The notes: generated by a model not told the origin, from the sequence alone. DNA of 7,504 nt from Actinomycetes bacterium (GCA_027117675.1 JAJAYM010000170.1:1-7504); one strand, 5' to 3'. Positions 1-6,085 are shown, counted from the first letter of the stretch. A program made the numbers and translations.

Positions 1-908
1 GCGAAGGTCGAGTCGTCGGCAAAGCCGAGTACTCGCTTGGGGGCCGCAACTTCGTCGGCGCCGAGAGCGGAGCCATGTGCGGCACCGGTGTTGGCCGCGT
101 TCGGCGCCGGCCAGGCGATCTGCGTCCGCAGGCGGATGAAGGTGGGCCTGTCGACGTCGGCTCGAGCTGCGGACAGCGCGGCGTCGAGGGCGGCGACGTC
201 AACGTCTCCATCTGGCGCGAGGTCGACCTCGAGGACGCCCCATCCGTACGCGCGGTAGCGGGCACAGACGTCCTCGGTGAAGGCGATCTGAGTGTCGTCC
301 TCGATCGAGATGTGGTTGTCATCCCAGACCATCGTCAGGTTGCCGAGTCGCTGGGTTCCTGCCAGTGATGAGGCTTCAGCGCTGATCCCCTCCTGGATGT
401 CGCCGTCGCTGGCAAAGACCCAGACGGTCCAATCGAAGGGGCTGCTGCCGGGAGAGGCATCGGGGTCGAGGAGGCCACGAACGCGTCGCTGCGCCAGCGC
501 CATCCCGACGCCGTTGGCCACGCCCTGGCCAAGCGGTCCAGTGGTCGTCTCGACGCCGGCGGTGTGTCCCCACTCGGGGTGACCGGGCGTACGACTTCCC
601 CACGTGCGGAGTGCTTGCAAGTCGTCGAGCTCGAGTCCGTATCCGGAGAGGTAGAGCTGAAGGTAGAGCGTCAGGCTGGAGTGCCCCATGGAGAGGATGA
701 ACCGGTCGCGTCCGATCCAGGTCGGATCGCTGGGGTCGTGGCGCAGATGGCGTTGGAAGAGGAGGTAGGCAGCCGGGGCCAGGCTCATGGCGGTGCCGGG
801 GTGACCGTTGCCGACCTGCTCGACAGCGTCCATCGCCAAGATCCGGCAGGTGTCGACGGCTCGACGGTCGAGGGGCGTCCACATCGGGTCGTCCCGGGCG
901 TGAGTCAC
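1..908 (-). CDS. tkt: Transketolase, N-terminal part (runs off left edge)
   Basis: Thiamine-diphosphate enzyme of the non-oxidative pentose phosphate pathway, moving two-carbon ketol units between sugar phosphates in the cytoplasm. About 302 codons are visible and open to the edge; the family is about 650-700 aa, so the pyrimidine-binding and C-terminal domains lie outside. Visible in order: LDRRAVDT, then VGNGHPGTAMSLAP (about 32-45), FILSMGHSS (about 70-78), TPGHPEWGHTAGVETTTGPL (about 107-126), and the diphosphate/Mg site SDGDIQEG (about 167-174) followed by the DDN asparagine near 198. Start is uncertain: GTG at 908 is chosen; an in-frame ATG at 884 (MWTPLDRRAVDT) and a TTG at 920 are alternatives, none with a strong ribosome binding site. 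It is divergent from ctaB, a neighbour pairing familiar in actinobacteria. Identity is secure; the start is not. Confidence 0.93.
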   Translation of the reverse strand, partial: MTHARDDPMWTPLDRRAVDTCRILAMDAVEQVGNGHPGTAMSLAPAAYLLFQRHLRHDPSDPTWIGRDRFILSMGHSSLTLYLQLYLSGYGLELDDLQALRTWGSRTPGHPEWGHTAGVETTTGPLGQGVANGVGMALAQRRVRGLLDPDASPGSSPFDWTVWVFASDGDIQEGISAEASSLAGTQRLGNLTMVWDDNHISIEDDTQIAFTEDVCARYRAYGWGVLEVDLAPDGDVDVAALDAALSAARADVDRPTFIRLRTQIAWPAPNAANTGAAHGSALGADEVAAPKRVLGFADDSTF

Positions 909-1044
909 AGCGTCATCCAAGGGGGCACTCGCGAGGGGAGAGTGTGGCCGGCAGCACGGGATGCGCCACCTGCTCACGCAGCCTACCGGGATACAGTGGA
1001 GTTCGATTTCGGGCCCAAATGCCGATCAGCGAACCGAGGTGGAC
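909..1044. promoter_or_regulatory. Divergent tkt/ctaB promoter region
   Basis: 136 nt between two divergent genes must hold both promoters. On the minus strand TAGGCT (985-980) fits a housekeeping actinobacterial -10 and would give a leader of roughly 65 nt before tkt. On the plus strand TACAGT (992-997) fits TAnnnT and would give about 40 nt before ctaB. Neither has a convincing TTGACA-like -35 at the right distance, so both are tentative. The two -10 candidates are only 6 bp apart back to back; if both are real, transcription of the two genes would compete. Confidence 0.35.
1006..1020. repeat. Near-palindrome in ctaB leader
   Basis: ATTT-C-GGGCCC-AAAT: a 15-nt inverted repeat with a single bulged C, placed between the candidate ctaB -10 and its start codon. 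It could be a small operator or chance; its A/T-rich arms stand out slightly from the GC-rich surroundings. No family of regulator is recognised. Confidence 0.25.
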
Positions 1045-1047
1045 GTG
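1036..1047 (+). promoter_or_regulatory. Ribosome binding site and GTG start of ctaB
   Basis: GAGG at 1036-1039 followed by 5 nt and GTG at 1045. This spacing favours GTG 1045 over the overlapping GTG at 1039, which would swallow the site, and over the far upstream ATG at 961, which lies before the candidate promoter and would add a 28-residue extension with no family resemblance. Confidence 0.5.
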
Positions 1048-2007
1048 AGCGTCGTCGATGCCGGCTCATCGGTCGGCCCGGTTGGTGCACCAGCCACTCC
1101 CGGCGTCCGCGCGAACACCCGGTGGCTGGCCACCGTGCGGGTCTACATCGCTCTCACCAAGCCGCGGATTATCGAGTTGCTGCTCGTGACGACGGTACCC
1201 ACGATGTTCCTAGCGGCCGGTGGTGTGCCGTCGCTCACGCTCGTCCTGGCCACGTTCGTCGGAGGCAGCCTCGCGGCCGGGTCGGCTAACAGTCTGAACT
1301 GCTTCGTCGACCGAGACATTGACGAGATCATGACCCGCACGGGTAACCGGCCGTTGGCCACCCACCAGGTCAGTCCTCGAGCGGCACTGGTCTTCGGGTT
1401 GGTGCTGGGTGCGGTCGCCATCGCAGTGATGTCGTCGGTCAACCTCCTGGCCACGGCACTGACGCTCTTCGCGATTGCCTTCTACGTCGTTGTCTACACC
1501 CTCGGGTTGAAGCGCCGCACGGCCTCCAACATTGTGTGGGGAGGAATCGCCGGATGCATGCCCGTCCTGATTGGCTGGGCAGCCGTCACCGGCAGCCTGG
1601 ACTGGCCGGCGTGGATTCTCTTTGGGGTGGTTTTCTGGTGGACGCCCCCGCACTTTTGGGCGTTGGCTTTGAAGTTTCGCGATGACTATGCGGCGGCAGG
1701 AGTTCCGATGCTGCCCGTGGTCGCCGTGCCCCGCATCGTCGTTCGGCGCATGGTGGGCCATTCGGTGGCGATGGTGGGGGCGTCCTTGGTCCTCTGGCCA
1801 GTCGCGGGCATGTCCGTGGTCTACCTGGCCGTGGCCGTGGTGCTCGGTCTGATCTTTCTCGGCTCCGTCCTGGCCTTGCGGCGGAGGGTGCTATCTGGGT
1901 GCACGGAGGACGAGTGGCGTCCGATGCGACTGTTTCACTGGTCCATCACATACCTGACGCTGCTCTTTGTGATGGTCGGTCTCGATCCGCTTCTGCCTCC
2001 GCTCTGA
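1045..2007 (+). CDS. ctaB: Protoheme IX farnesyltransferase (heme O synthase)
   Basis: Membrane UbiA-family prenyltransferase that adds a farnesyl group to heme B, giving heme O, the first step toward the heme A of aa3-type cytochrome c oxidase. 320 aa from GTG 1045, normal for the family. After a non-conserved N-terminus of about 30 residues comes YIALTKPRIIELLLVTTVPTM (about 34-54). The first aspartate motif NCFVDRDID has N85, D89 and D93, followed by TRTGNRPLAT. WWTPPHFWALALKFRDDYAAAGVPMLP (about 198-224) holds the second polar motif. The rest is a series of hydrophobic helices, as expected for an eight- to nine-helix UbiA fold. It is divergent from tkt and convergent with ctaA, whose product does the next step. 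No broken motif is seen. Confidence 0.96.
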   Translation: MSVVDAGSSVGPVGAPATPGVRANTRWLATVRVYIALTKPRIIELLLVTTVPTMFLAAGGVPSLTLVLATFVGGSLAAGSANSLNCFVDRDIDEIMTRTGNRPLATHQVSPRAALVFGLVLGAVAIAVMSSVNLLATALTLFAIAFYVVVYTLGLKRRTASNIVWGGIAGCMPVLIGWAAVTGSLDWPAWILFGVVFWWTPPHFWALALKFRDDYAAAGVPMLPVVAVPRIVVRRMVGHSVAMVGASLVLWPVAGMSVVYLAVAVVLGLIFLGSVLALRRRVLSGCTEDEWRPMRLFHWSITYLTLLFVMVGLDPLLPPL

Positions 2008-2034
2008 TCCTCGGCGACCCTAGCCACGGATCCC
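2008..2034. other. Convergent gap between ctaB and ctaA
   Basis: Only 27 nt separate the two stop codons. I see no GC-rich hairpin with a T run on either strand. The octamer CCCTAGCC occurs twice in direct orientation (2018-2025 and 2033-2040, the second overlapping the ctaA stop). Termination is therefore either Rho-dependent or the transcripts overlap at their 3' ends. Confidence 0.5.
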
Positions 2035-3036
2035 CTAGCCCCGAACCCGAGTGCTCAACGCCACCGCCAGCGTTGCGACCCACACCAGACACGCTCCGAA
2101 CACGTGCAGAGCTACCAGCGGAACCGGGACGCCGGTGAAGTACTGCGCGTACCCGAGCAGGCCCTGGGCCAAACAGGCAGCAATGAGAGTGAGCCCGGCA
2201 TGCACCGCCTGTTTGGGTGCGCCGCTGAGCCGGGCCCCCAACGTGTAGGCCAGTGCCAGTCCGAGGAAGACCAACACGACATCGGCGTGCAACCAACTGA
2301 TCATCCGCACATCGAGGTCGAACCGGGCGATCACATCGGCGTCGCCAGAGTGCGGCCCTGATCCGGTGACGGCGGTTCCAAGGACCAGGACAACGATGCC
2401 GAACGCGACCAAGGCGTACGAGACCCAGCGCAACTCTGAACGAACGACGACCGTCACCGGATGGTCGTCGTGCTCGGCCGCCCGCCGATACAACAGGTAG
2501 GCGGCGGCGATCATCGCCATTGAGAGCAAGAAGTGTGCGGCGACCGTCGCGGGGTGCAGGTCGAGCAGCACCGTGATGCCGCCGAGCACCGCTTGCGCGA
2601 CGATTCCGACGTTGACGGCCAACGCGAGCCAGACCAGTGGGCGACGCACGGAGCCACGGCTCCCGAGCGCTGTGACGGAGCTGAGGCGTCCGGCCAGCCA
2701 CGGGCGCAGCACGACGACGAGAGCGGCAAGGGCGGCCGCGAGCACCGCGAAGGTCAGCAGCCGGTTGCCGAACTCGATGAACGCATGCAAACCCTCCGAC
2801 TGCGTGCGCACAGGCACCAGCCGGTCGTCGGTGCACTCTGGCCACGTGGGACAGCCGAGCCCTGAACCGGTAAGCCGGACCAGCCCGCCGGTGACGACGA
2901 TGCCGATCTCGGCAACGACGTTGGCCAGGAGAATCCGGCGCCCGACGGTGCCAACGGCGCGACTCGGCTGGTCGTGGCTCCGTTGGCCGTGAGCGGCCGG
3001 CAGGGCTGCTTCGGTGTCGATCGAGTCGGCGGCCAT
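2035..3036 (-). CDS. ctaA: Heme A synthase (COX15/CtaA family)
   Basis: Integral membrane monooxygenase that oxidises the heme O methyl group to a formyl, giving heme A for cytochrome oxidase. 333 aa with two related four-helix halves. After a polar 32-residue N-terminus: GGLVRLTGSGLGCPTWPEC (about 50-68) carries the extracytoplasmic cysteine pair C62/C68. HAFIEFGNRLL (84-94) holds the first heme-ligand-type His and the EFGNR signature, and LDLHPATVAAHFLLS (about 159-172) the second. The second half has TGSGPHSG (about 224-231), H250 and H311 in VALHVFGA. The start is ATG 3036; no strong Shine-Dalgarno is visible. It follows the anti-sigma gene by 18 nt on the same strand, so it may be the last gene of the sigma-factor operon; no separate promoter is recognisable in that gap. 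Confidence 0.96.
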   Translation of the reverse strand: MAADSIDTEAALPAAHGQRSHDQPSRAVGTVGRRILLANVVAEIGIVVTGGLVRLTGSGLGCPTWPECTDDRLVPVRTQSEGLHAFIEFGNRLLTFAVLAAALAALVVVLRPWLAGRLSSVTALGSRGSVRRPLVWLALAVNVGIVAQAVLGGITVLLDLHPATVAAHFLLSMAMIAAAYLLYRRAAEHDDHPVTVVVRSELRWVSYALVAFGIVVLVLGTAVTGSGPHSGDADVIARFDLDVRMISWLHADVVLVFLGLALAYTLGARLSGAPKQAVHAGLTLIAACLAQGLLGYAQYFTGVPVPLVALHVFGACLVWVATLAVALSTRVRG

Positions 3037-3054
3037 CAGATCACAACAATGAGG

Positions 3055-3828
3055 TCAGGTGGAGAGTTCGCCGCGGACCACCGAGTCGCGCGAGTGCACC
3101 GGGTCGCCGTCGAACGGTTCGAGGGAAACGTCGACAACGGTGAACCGGCGGAGGTCGAGCCCCGCGGGGATCGGGAAACGACCCGAGTCGTTGACGAGCG
3201 CGCCGAGGCCCACCATCTGGAAGGTCTCTGGGTCGATCAACCAGACCTCATGAAAACCGTCGCCCCCCGTCAACTGCGATACGTCGACGACCAGTTCCTT
3301 CCCCTCAGGCGTCGAGACGATCTCAGCTGCTCCGTCTCCTTGGTGATCGGGAAGCGCGGCCAGCGCGGTGCTGGCAACCACCACTGGCGCCGCCACGGGA
3401 GCCGGCTGTCGCCCAGAGTTGGTGAGTGCAACGCCTGTGGCGGTCACAGCTGCACCGCTGAGGACGCCGGCTACGGATGCCGCGACGAGCCAGTTCGTTG
3501 ACCAGCGACGCCGAGCTGAAGCGATACCGGCCACCGAAGGCGGAGTCGCAGGTGTCACTGGTAGCACTGGGGCAGGTGTCGCCGTTGCGCTGTTTCCGGA
3601 CAGCTCGAGCTCGTCGGCGATGGCGTCCCACACCCGGGTTGGAGCGACGCCGGGGACGTCGTCGACTGTTGCGGTGTGGGCTGCGGCCATCAGGTGAGTC
3701 CACTGGCTGAGCTCGGTTTGGCACTGATTGCATGCGGTCACATGACGGCTCATGGCCTCCGGAAGCTGGTCGCCCATTGCGTGCAAGGCGAGGAGGTCGC
3801 CAGGGGCGTGCATGTCAGACTGTGACAC
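3055..3828 (-). CDS. RskA-like transmembrane anti-sigma factor
   Basis: Predicted membrane regulator that holds the adjacent ECF sigma factor inactive until a signal triggers its breakdown. 257 aa. The N-terminal cytoplasmic part has a zinc-finger-type motif H29-x3-C33-x2-C36 (RHVTACNQCQTEL). A Pro/Thr-rich linker (about 79-99) leads to a single membrane helix (about 113-136, after a basic RRRW). The extracytoplasmic C-terminal domain matches the anti-sigma-K (RskA) pattern: GFHEVWLIDP (191-200), MVGLGAL (205-211), GRFPIPAGLDLRRFTVVDVSLEP (216-238). A GTG start at 3828 is chosen because GGAGG lies 6 nt upstream; an ATG at 3813 directly after the sigma stop is the alternative. The start overlaps the sigma gene by 14 nt, so the two should be made together. 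The signal sensed is unknown. Confidence 0.9.
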   Translation of the reverse strand: MSQSDMHAPGDLLALHAMGDQLPEAMSRHVTACNQCQTELSQWTHLMAAAHTATVDDVPGVAPTRVWDAIADELELSGNSATATPAPVLPVTPATPPSVAGIASARRRWSTNWLVAASVAGVLSGAAVTATGVALTNSGRQPAPVAAPVVVASTALAALPDHQGDGAAEIVSTPEGKELVVDVSQLTGGDGFHEVWLIDPETFQMVGLGALVNDSGRFPIPAGLDLRRFTVVDVSLEPFDGDPVHSRDSVVRGELST

Positions 3829-4471
3829 CGTCGACCTCCAACCGACTTCGTAGACGAATCAGGCTGCGCCTGATGTGGCTCTTGACCGTTCCCAGAGGCA
3901 TCGAGAGATGGTCGGCGATCTGGTGATGGGTCAAGTCATCGAAGAACGCGAGTTCCATGATCTGGCGTTGGGGCTGGTCGAGTCTCGAGAGCTCATCGGC
4001 GATGAGCACTCGATTGGCAACCTTCTCCACACTCTCTTCCGACGCGGGGAGCACCTCGGATGCAGCGCCAGCGGCATCGATTCGACGCTGTTCGCGACTG
4101 CGTGACTCCCAATGGTCGGCGATTCGGCGTCTGGTGATGCCCAGCAACCAGGCCGGCAGCGCCCCCTGGTCGGGGGAGTAGCGGTGTCGGCCGCGCCACG
4201 CAGAGACGAAGACGGCTTGGGCGACGTCATCGGCGTCGTGCTGGCTACCCGTCGAGCGTGCTGCGATGGTGTGGATCAACGCCCCCCATCGACGGTAGGC
4301 CTCCTCCAGTGCCCACTCGCTACCGTCGGCGAAGGCAACGCCGACCGCGGCGTCGCTCGTCTCCGTTGTGGGCCAGGGCGTTTGGCCGTCCGGAGTGGTT
4401 GGCCAGGGATGGACACTCACGTGTGCAACCGTAGCGCGCTCCGCTCGTTGCAGGACATCGGATGGGTTCAT
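3815..4471 (-). CDS. ECF-type sigma-70 family RNA polymerase sigma factor
   Basis: Alternative sigma factor, 218 aa, containing only regions 2 and 4. Region 2 spans about 54-126, including DADDVAQAVFVSAWRGRHRY (79-98) and GALPAWLLGITRRRIADHW (103-121). Region 4 spans about 160-211, with FFDDLTHHQIADHLSMPLGTVKSHIRRSLIRLR containing the -35-binding helix-turn-helix. Its pairing with an RskA-like anti-sigma factor suggests the SigK-type group, but I cannot assign an ECF class number. The ATG overlaps the sortase stop as ATGA, pointing to translational coupling; no good Shine-Dalgarno is seen. Odd points: about 50 residues precede region 2, including a duplicated PWPTT (23-27 region and 32-36), and the protein contains no cysteine, so it cannot use the disulfide switch I recall for mycobacterial SigK. 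Confidence 0.93.
   Translation of the reverse strand: MNPSDVLQRAERATVAHVSVHPWPTTPDGQTPWPTTETSDAAVGVAFADGSEWALEEAYRRWGALIHTIAARSTGSQHDADDVAQAVFVSAWRGRHRYSPDQGALPAWLLGITRRRIADHWESRSREQRRIDAAGAASEVLPASEESVEKVANRVLIADELSRLDQPQRQIMELAFFDDLTHHQIADHLSMPLGTVKSHIRRSLIRLRSRLEVDGVTV
3835..3839 (-). promoter_or_regulatory. Ribosome binding site of anti-sigma gene
   Basis: A perfect GGAGG on the minus strand, inside the 3' end of the sigma gene and 6 nt before GTG 3828. It is among the strongest such sites in the window and decides the GTG start, suggesting the anti-sigma factor is translated efficiently relative to the sigma factor. Confidence 0.7.
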
Positions 4472-5124
4472 TGCTGGACCGGAACCGCGATGGCGATGAG
4501 GTTGTCTTGATATCCGCCTTCGGCTGGGAGGAAGGCTCCTCCGCAGGTGATGAGCACGAGCTGGTGGGGGCCACCGCGCCGGAAGAGGGACGGCCGAAGC
4601 CCGTCTTTGTCGAGGCTGCGCAGCGTCACAACCCGGTAGCGATGCGTTGCTTCGTCTGAGCCGACAGTCACTACCGCACCGGGTTCGAGCTCGTCGAGTT
4701 CGAAGAGCGCACCGGGGCCTTCCGCTGCGGTGTCACGATGCCCGATGAGCACCGAGCTTCCGCTCCGGTCTCCGGGCCTGCTGCCGAACTCGTACCAACC
4801 GAGAACGTCACCATCGCGGGGGATCTCGGCATTTCCGGCCCTGGTCACCCCGGTCGCTACCACTGGTGCCGCCACGTCGATGGCGCCGATACGCACCGAC
4901 GTCGGAGTAGCCAGCCGAGGCTGCCGTTCCGGTGGGCGAGTGGAGTTCTCAATGCGTGCAGGAAGGTCAGGTCGTGGCGCGCTGGTTGCGGCCTTGACGT
5001 TCGTGTCGAACTCGACCACCGACTCGGAGTCATCAACTATGGCCACCGCGCCCGAGGCGGAGACGGCCGTCACCGCGGCGACCAGGAGAACGGTCGCCGC
5101 GGTGACAGTGGAACGGTTGGCCAT
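4468..5124 (-). CDS. Sortase, class F-like
   Basis: Membrane-anchored cysteine transpeptidase expected to cut a C-terminal sorting signal and attach the protein to the cell wall. 218 aa, with an N-terminal signal-anchor helix (about 7-29), a variable linker (about 30-72), then the sortase barrel. Motifs: PTSVRIGAIDVAAPVV (about 74-89), DGDVLGWYEFGSRPGDRSGSSVLIGHRDT with catalytic His129, GPGALFELDELEPGAVVTV (137-154), and LVLITCGGAF with catalytic Cys194. The strand after the Cys reads GGYQDNLIAIAVP; where class F relatives, as I recall them, usually have YRDN with the catalytic Arg, this protein has Gln206 (codon CAA). It lies 24 nt after the DUF4397 gene, its likely substrate, and overlaps the sigma gene by 4 nt. 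Family call is strong; activity is less sure because of the Gln. Confidence 0.9.
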   Translation of the reverse strand: MANRSTVTAATVLLVAAVTAVSASGAVAIVDDSESVVEFDTNVKAATSAPRPDLPARIENSTRPPERQPRLATPTSVRIGAIDVAAPVVATGVTRAGNAEIPRDGDVLGWYEFGSRPGDRSGSSVLIGHRDTAAEGPGALFELDELEPGAVVTVGSDEATHRYRVVTLRSLDKDGLRPSLFRRGGPHQLVLITCGGAFLPAEGGYQDNLIAIAVPVQQ

Positions 5125-5148
5125 GATGGCTGCCTTGCTCTGGGCCGA

Positions 5149-5961
5149 CTAGCGACGGACCAGTACGAGGCGCACGGCGGCTGCCGCGGCTACCAGAAAA
5201 GACACGACCAGTGCGCCGAGCAGCGCGGGGTTCGAGCCCGACGTCTCAGCTGCGAGCCCGACCTCACCGGCGTTTACCGAACCGGGCGCGGAGTGCAGTC
5301 CGTCAATCGTCTGTACCGCAACTGCGAACGAGTCGTCATCTAGCGACCCCCACGCGTACGCGATGGTGTTCACGCCCTCGGCGAGATCGACGTCTTCATT
5401 CCAGACGGCGGCACCGCCGCCAGCTGGCACGACCGCGACGTCATAGGAGTCGGCCGGAACGTCAGCCACCGCTTCGTCGCCATTGACGAGCCCAGGGGCG
5501 AGCACATCACCGTTGGCCTCGATGTCCACCTCCGGGGCGGCAGCGACGTGCCGGACTGTCACTCGGGCCTCGCCGGCCGCAACCGCGGAGATGTCGTTCT
5601 CGAACGGGGTGACGGTCGGGTCGCCCTTGGCGTCGAGGTTGGCGACGATCGTGTAGTTGCCGCCGGCCTCGACGGTGACGTCGGCCGGTCCGAGCAGGAC
5701 GGTCTTCTTGTCGTCAGGATCGGTGATCTCGATTGAGTACGTGTCGGCCGGAAGGGCCAGCGGTCCGGCCACGTCGCCTGGCTTGAAGTCTTCGAGCGTC
5801 AGGTCGCCATTGACGTACACATCGACCGGCAGGTCGGGAATGCCGTGGAAGACCGACACCTGTGCGTCTTCGGCTGCCTGCGCAGCGGAAAGGGGGAAGA
5901 GTGCGAACGGCGCGGCTAGGGCAACGGCGGCAACTGTGCGATGGGTTCGTGATGGTGCCAT
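5149..5961 (-). CDS. Secreted DUF4397 protein with C-terminal membrane tail
   Basis: Extracytoplasmic protein of unknown biochemical role, 270 aa. It has a signal peptide (RTHRTV, hydrophobic 10-29, likely cleavage after AQAA near 30). Two diverged tandem copies of a beta-rich DUF4397-like unit follow: QVSVFHGIPDLPVDVYVNGD (34-53) to about 120, and ARVTVRHVAAAPEVDIEANGD (132-152) to about 220. The C-terminus looks like a sorting signal: LAAETSG (236-242), a hydrophobic helix (about 246-267) and a terminal RR. The mature part is acidic. ATG 5961 is chosen because GAGGGAG sits 5 nt upstream and a signal peptide follows at once; the open frame extends further upstream but into the leader and the permease gene. 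As first gene of the module, with a sortase next, it is the obvious sortase substrate. A surface adhesion or sensing role is a guess only. Confidence 0.88.
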   Translation of the reverse strand: MAPSRTHRTVAAVALAAPFALFPLSAAQAAEDAQVSVFHGIPDLPVDVYVNGDLTLEDFKPGDVAGPLALPADTYSIEITDPDDKKTVLLGPADVTVEAGGNYTIVANLDAKGDPTVTPFENDISAVAAGEARVTVRHVAAAPEVDIEANGDVLAPGLVNGDEAVADVPADSYDVAVVPAGGGAAVWNEDVDLAEGVNTIAYAWGSLDDDSFAVAVQTIDGLHSAPGSVNAGEVGLAAETSGSNPALLGALVVSFLVAAAAAVRLVLVRR

Positions 5962-5962
5962 G

Positions 5963-6002
5963 GGGACTCCCTCGTCAGTGACGGCGCCCGGTCGGCTGAC
6001 CG
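5963..6002. repeat. Three compact inverted repeats in the DUF4397 leader
   Basis: In 40 nt there are three successive perfect inverted repeats: GGGA-C-TCCC (5963-5971), CGTCA-G-TGACG (5973-5983) and CGGTC-GGCT-GACCG (5989-6002). The first overlaps the ribosome binding site. The single-base centres of the first two suit protein binding better than RNA hairpins; the third, with a 4-nt loop, could fold in RNA. They could be operators or control of translation; the function is unknown. Confidence 0.45.
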
Positions 6003-6015
6003 CCTGATGTCCCTC

Positions 6016-6043
6016 TTTCGCTCGTAGACGTCCCCCCGGATGC
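6016..6043 (-). promoter_or_regulatory. Candidate ECF (SigK-type) promoter of the module
   Basis: On the minus strand GCATCC (6043-6038), a 16-nt spacer, then GCGAAA (6021-6016). The consensus I recall for mycobacterial SigK is CCATCC, about 16 nt, CCGAAT; this is 5/6 and 4/6 matches at that spacing. Transcription would start near 6009, giving a leader of about 48 nt before ATG 5961 that includes the inverted repeats. This would make the module autoregulated by its own sigma factor. The match was found by eye and could be chance. Confidence 0.4.
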
Positions 6044-6085
6044 ACAACACGTGAACAAGTTTGCCGACCGCAACGCCTGCAGTCT

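Noticed and set aside
961..1044. ATG 961 as the ctaB start
   Set aside because: The added 28 residues do not resemble the family, the site lies upstream of the candidate -10, and GTG 1045 has a well-spaced GAGG.
564..1289. 241-codon plus-strand open frame across tkt and the start of ctaB
   Set aside because: Antisense to transketolase and out of frame with ctaB; low-complexity basic translation.
1210..1761. 183-codon frame antisense to ctaB
   Set aside because: Lies opposite conserved ctaB motifs; no family resemblance.
1946..2845. 299-codon minus-strand open frame overlapping ctaA in another frame
   Set aside because: Arg/Pro/Gly-rich translation with no recognisable motif, wholly overlapping the well-supported ctaA frame; typical out-of-frame opening in GC-rich DNA.
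5989..6002. Hairpin as an intrinsic terminator of the ABC operon
   Set aside because: Only a 5-bp stem and no T run on the minus strand after it; it is also downstream of the candidate module promoter, so it is better described as a leader element.
6046..6056. CACGTG hexamer in the module leader as an operator
   Set aside because: The flanks are not symmetrical and such a hexamer is common by chance in GC-rich DNA.
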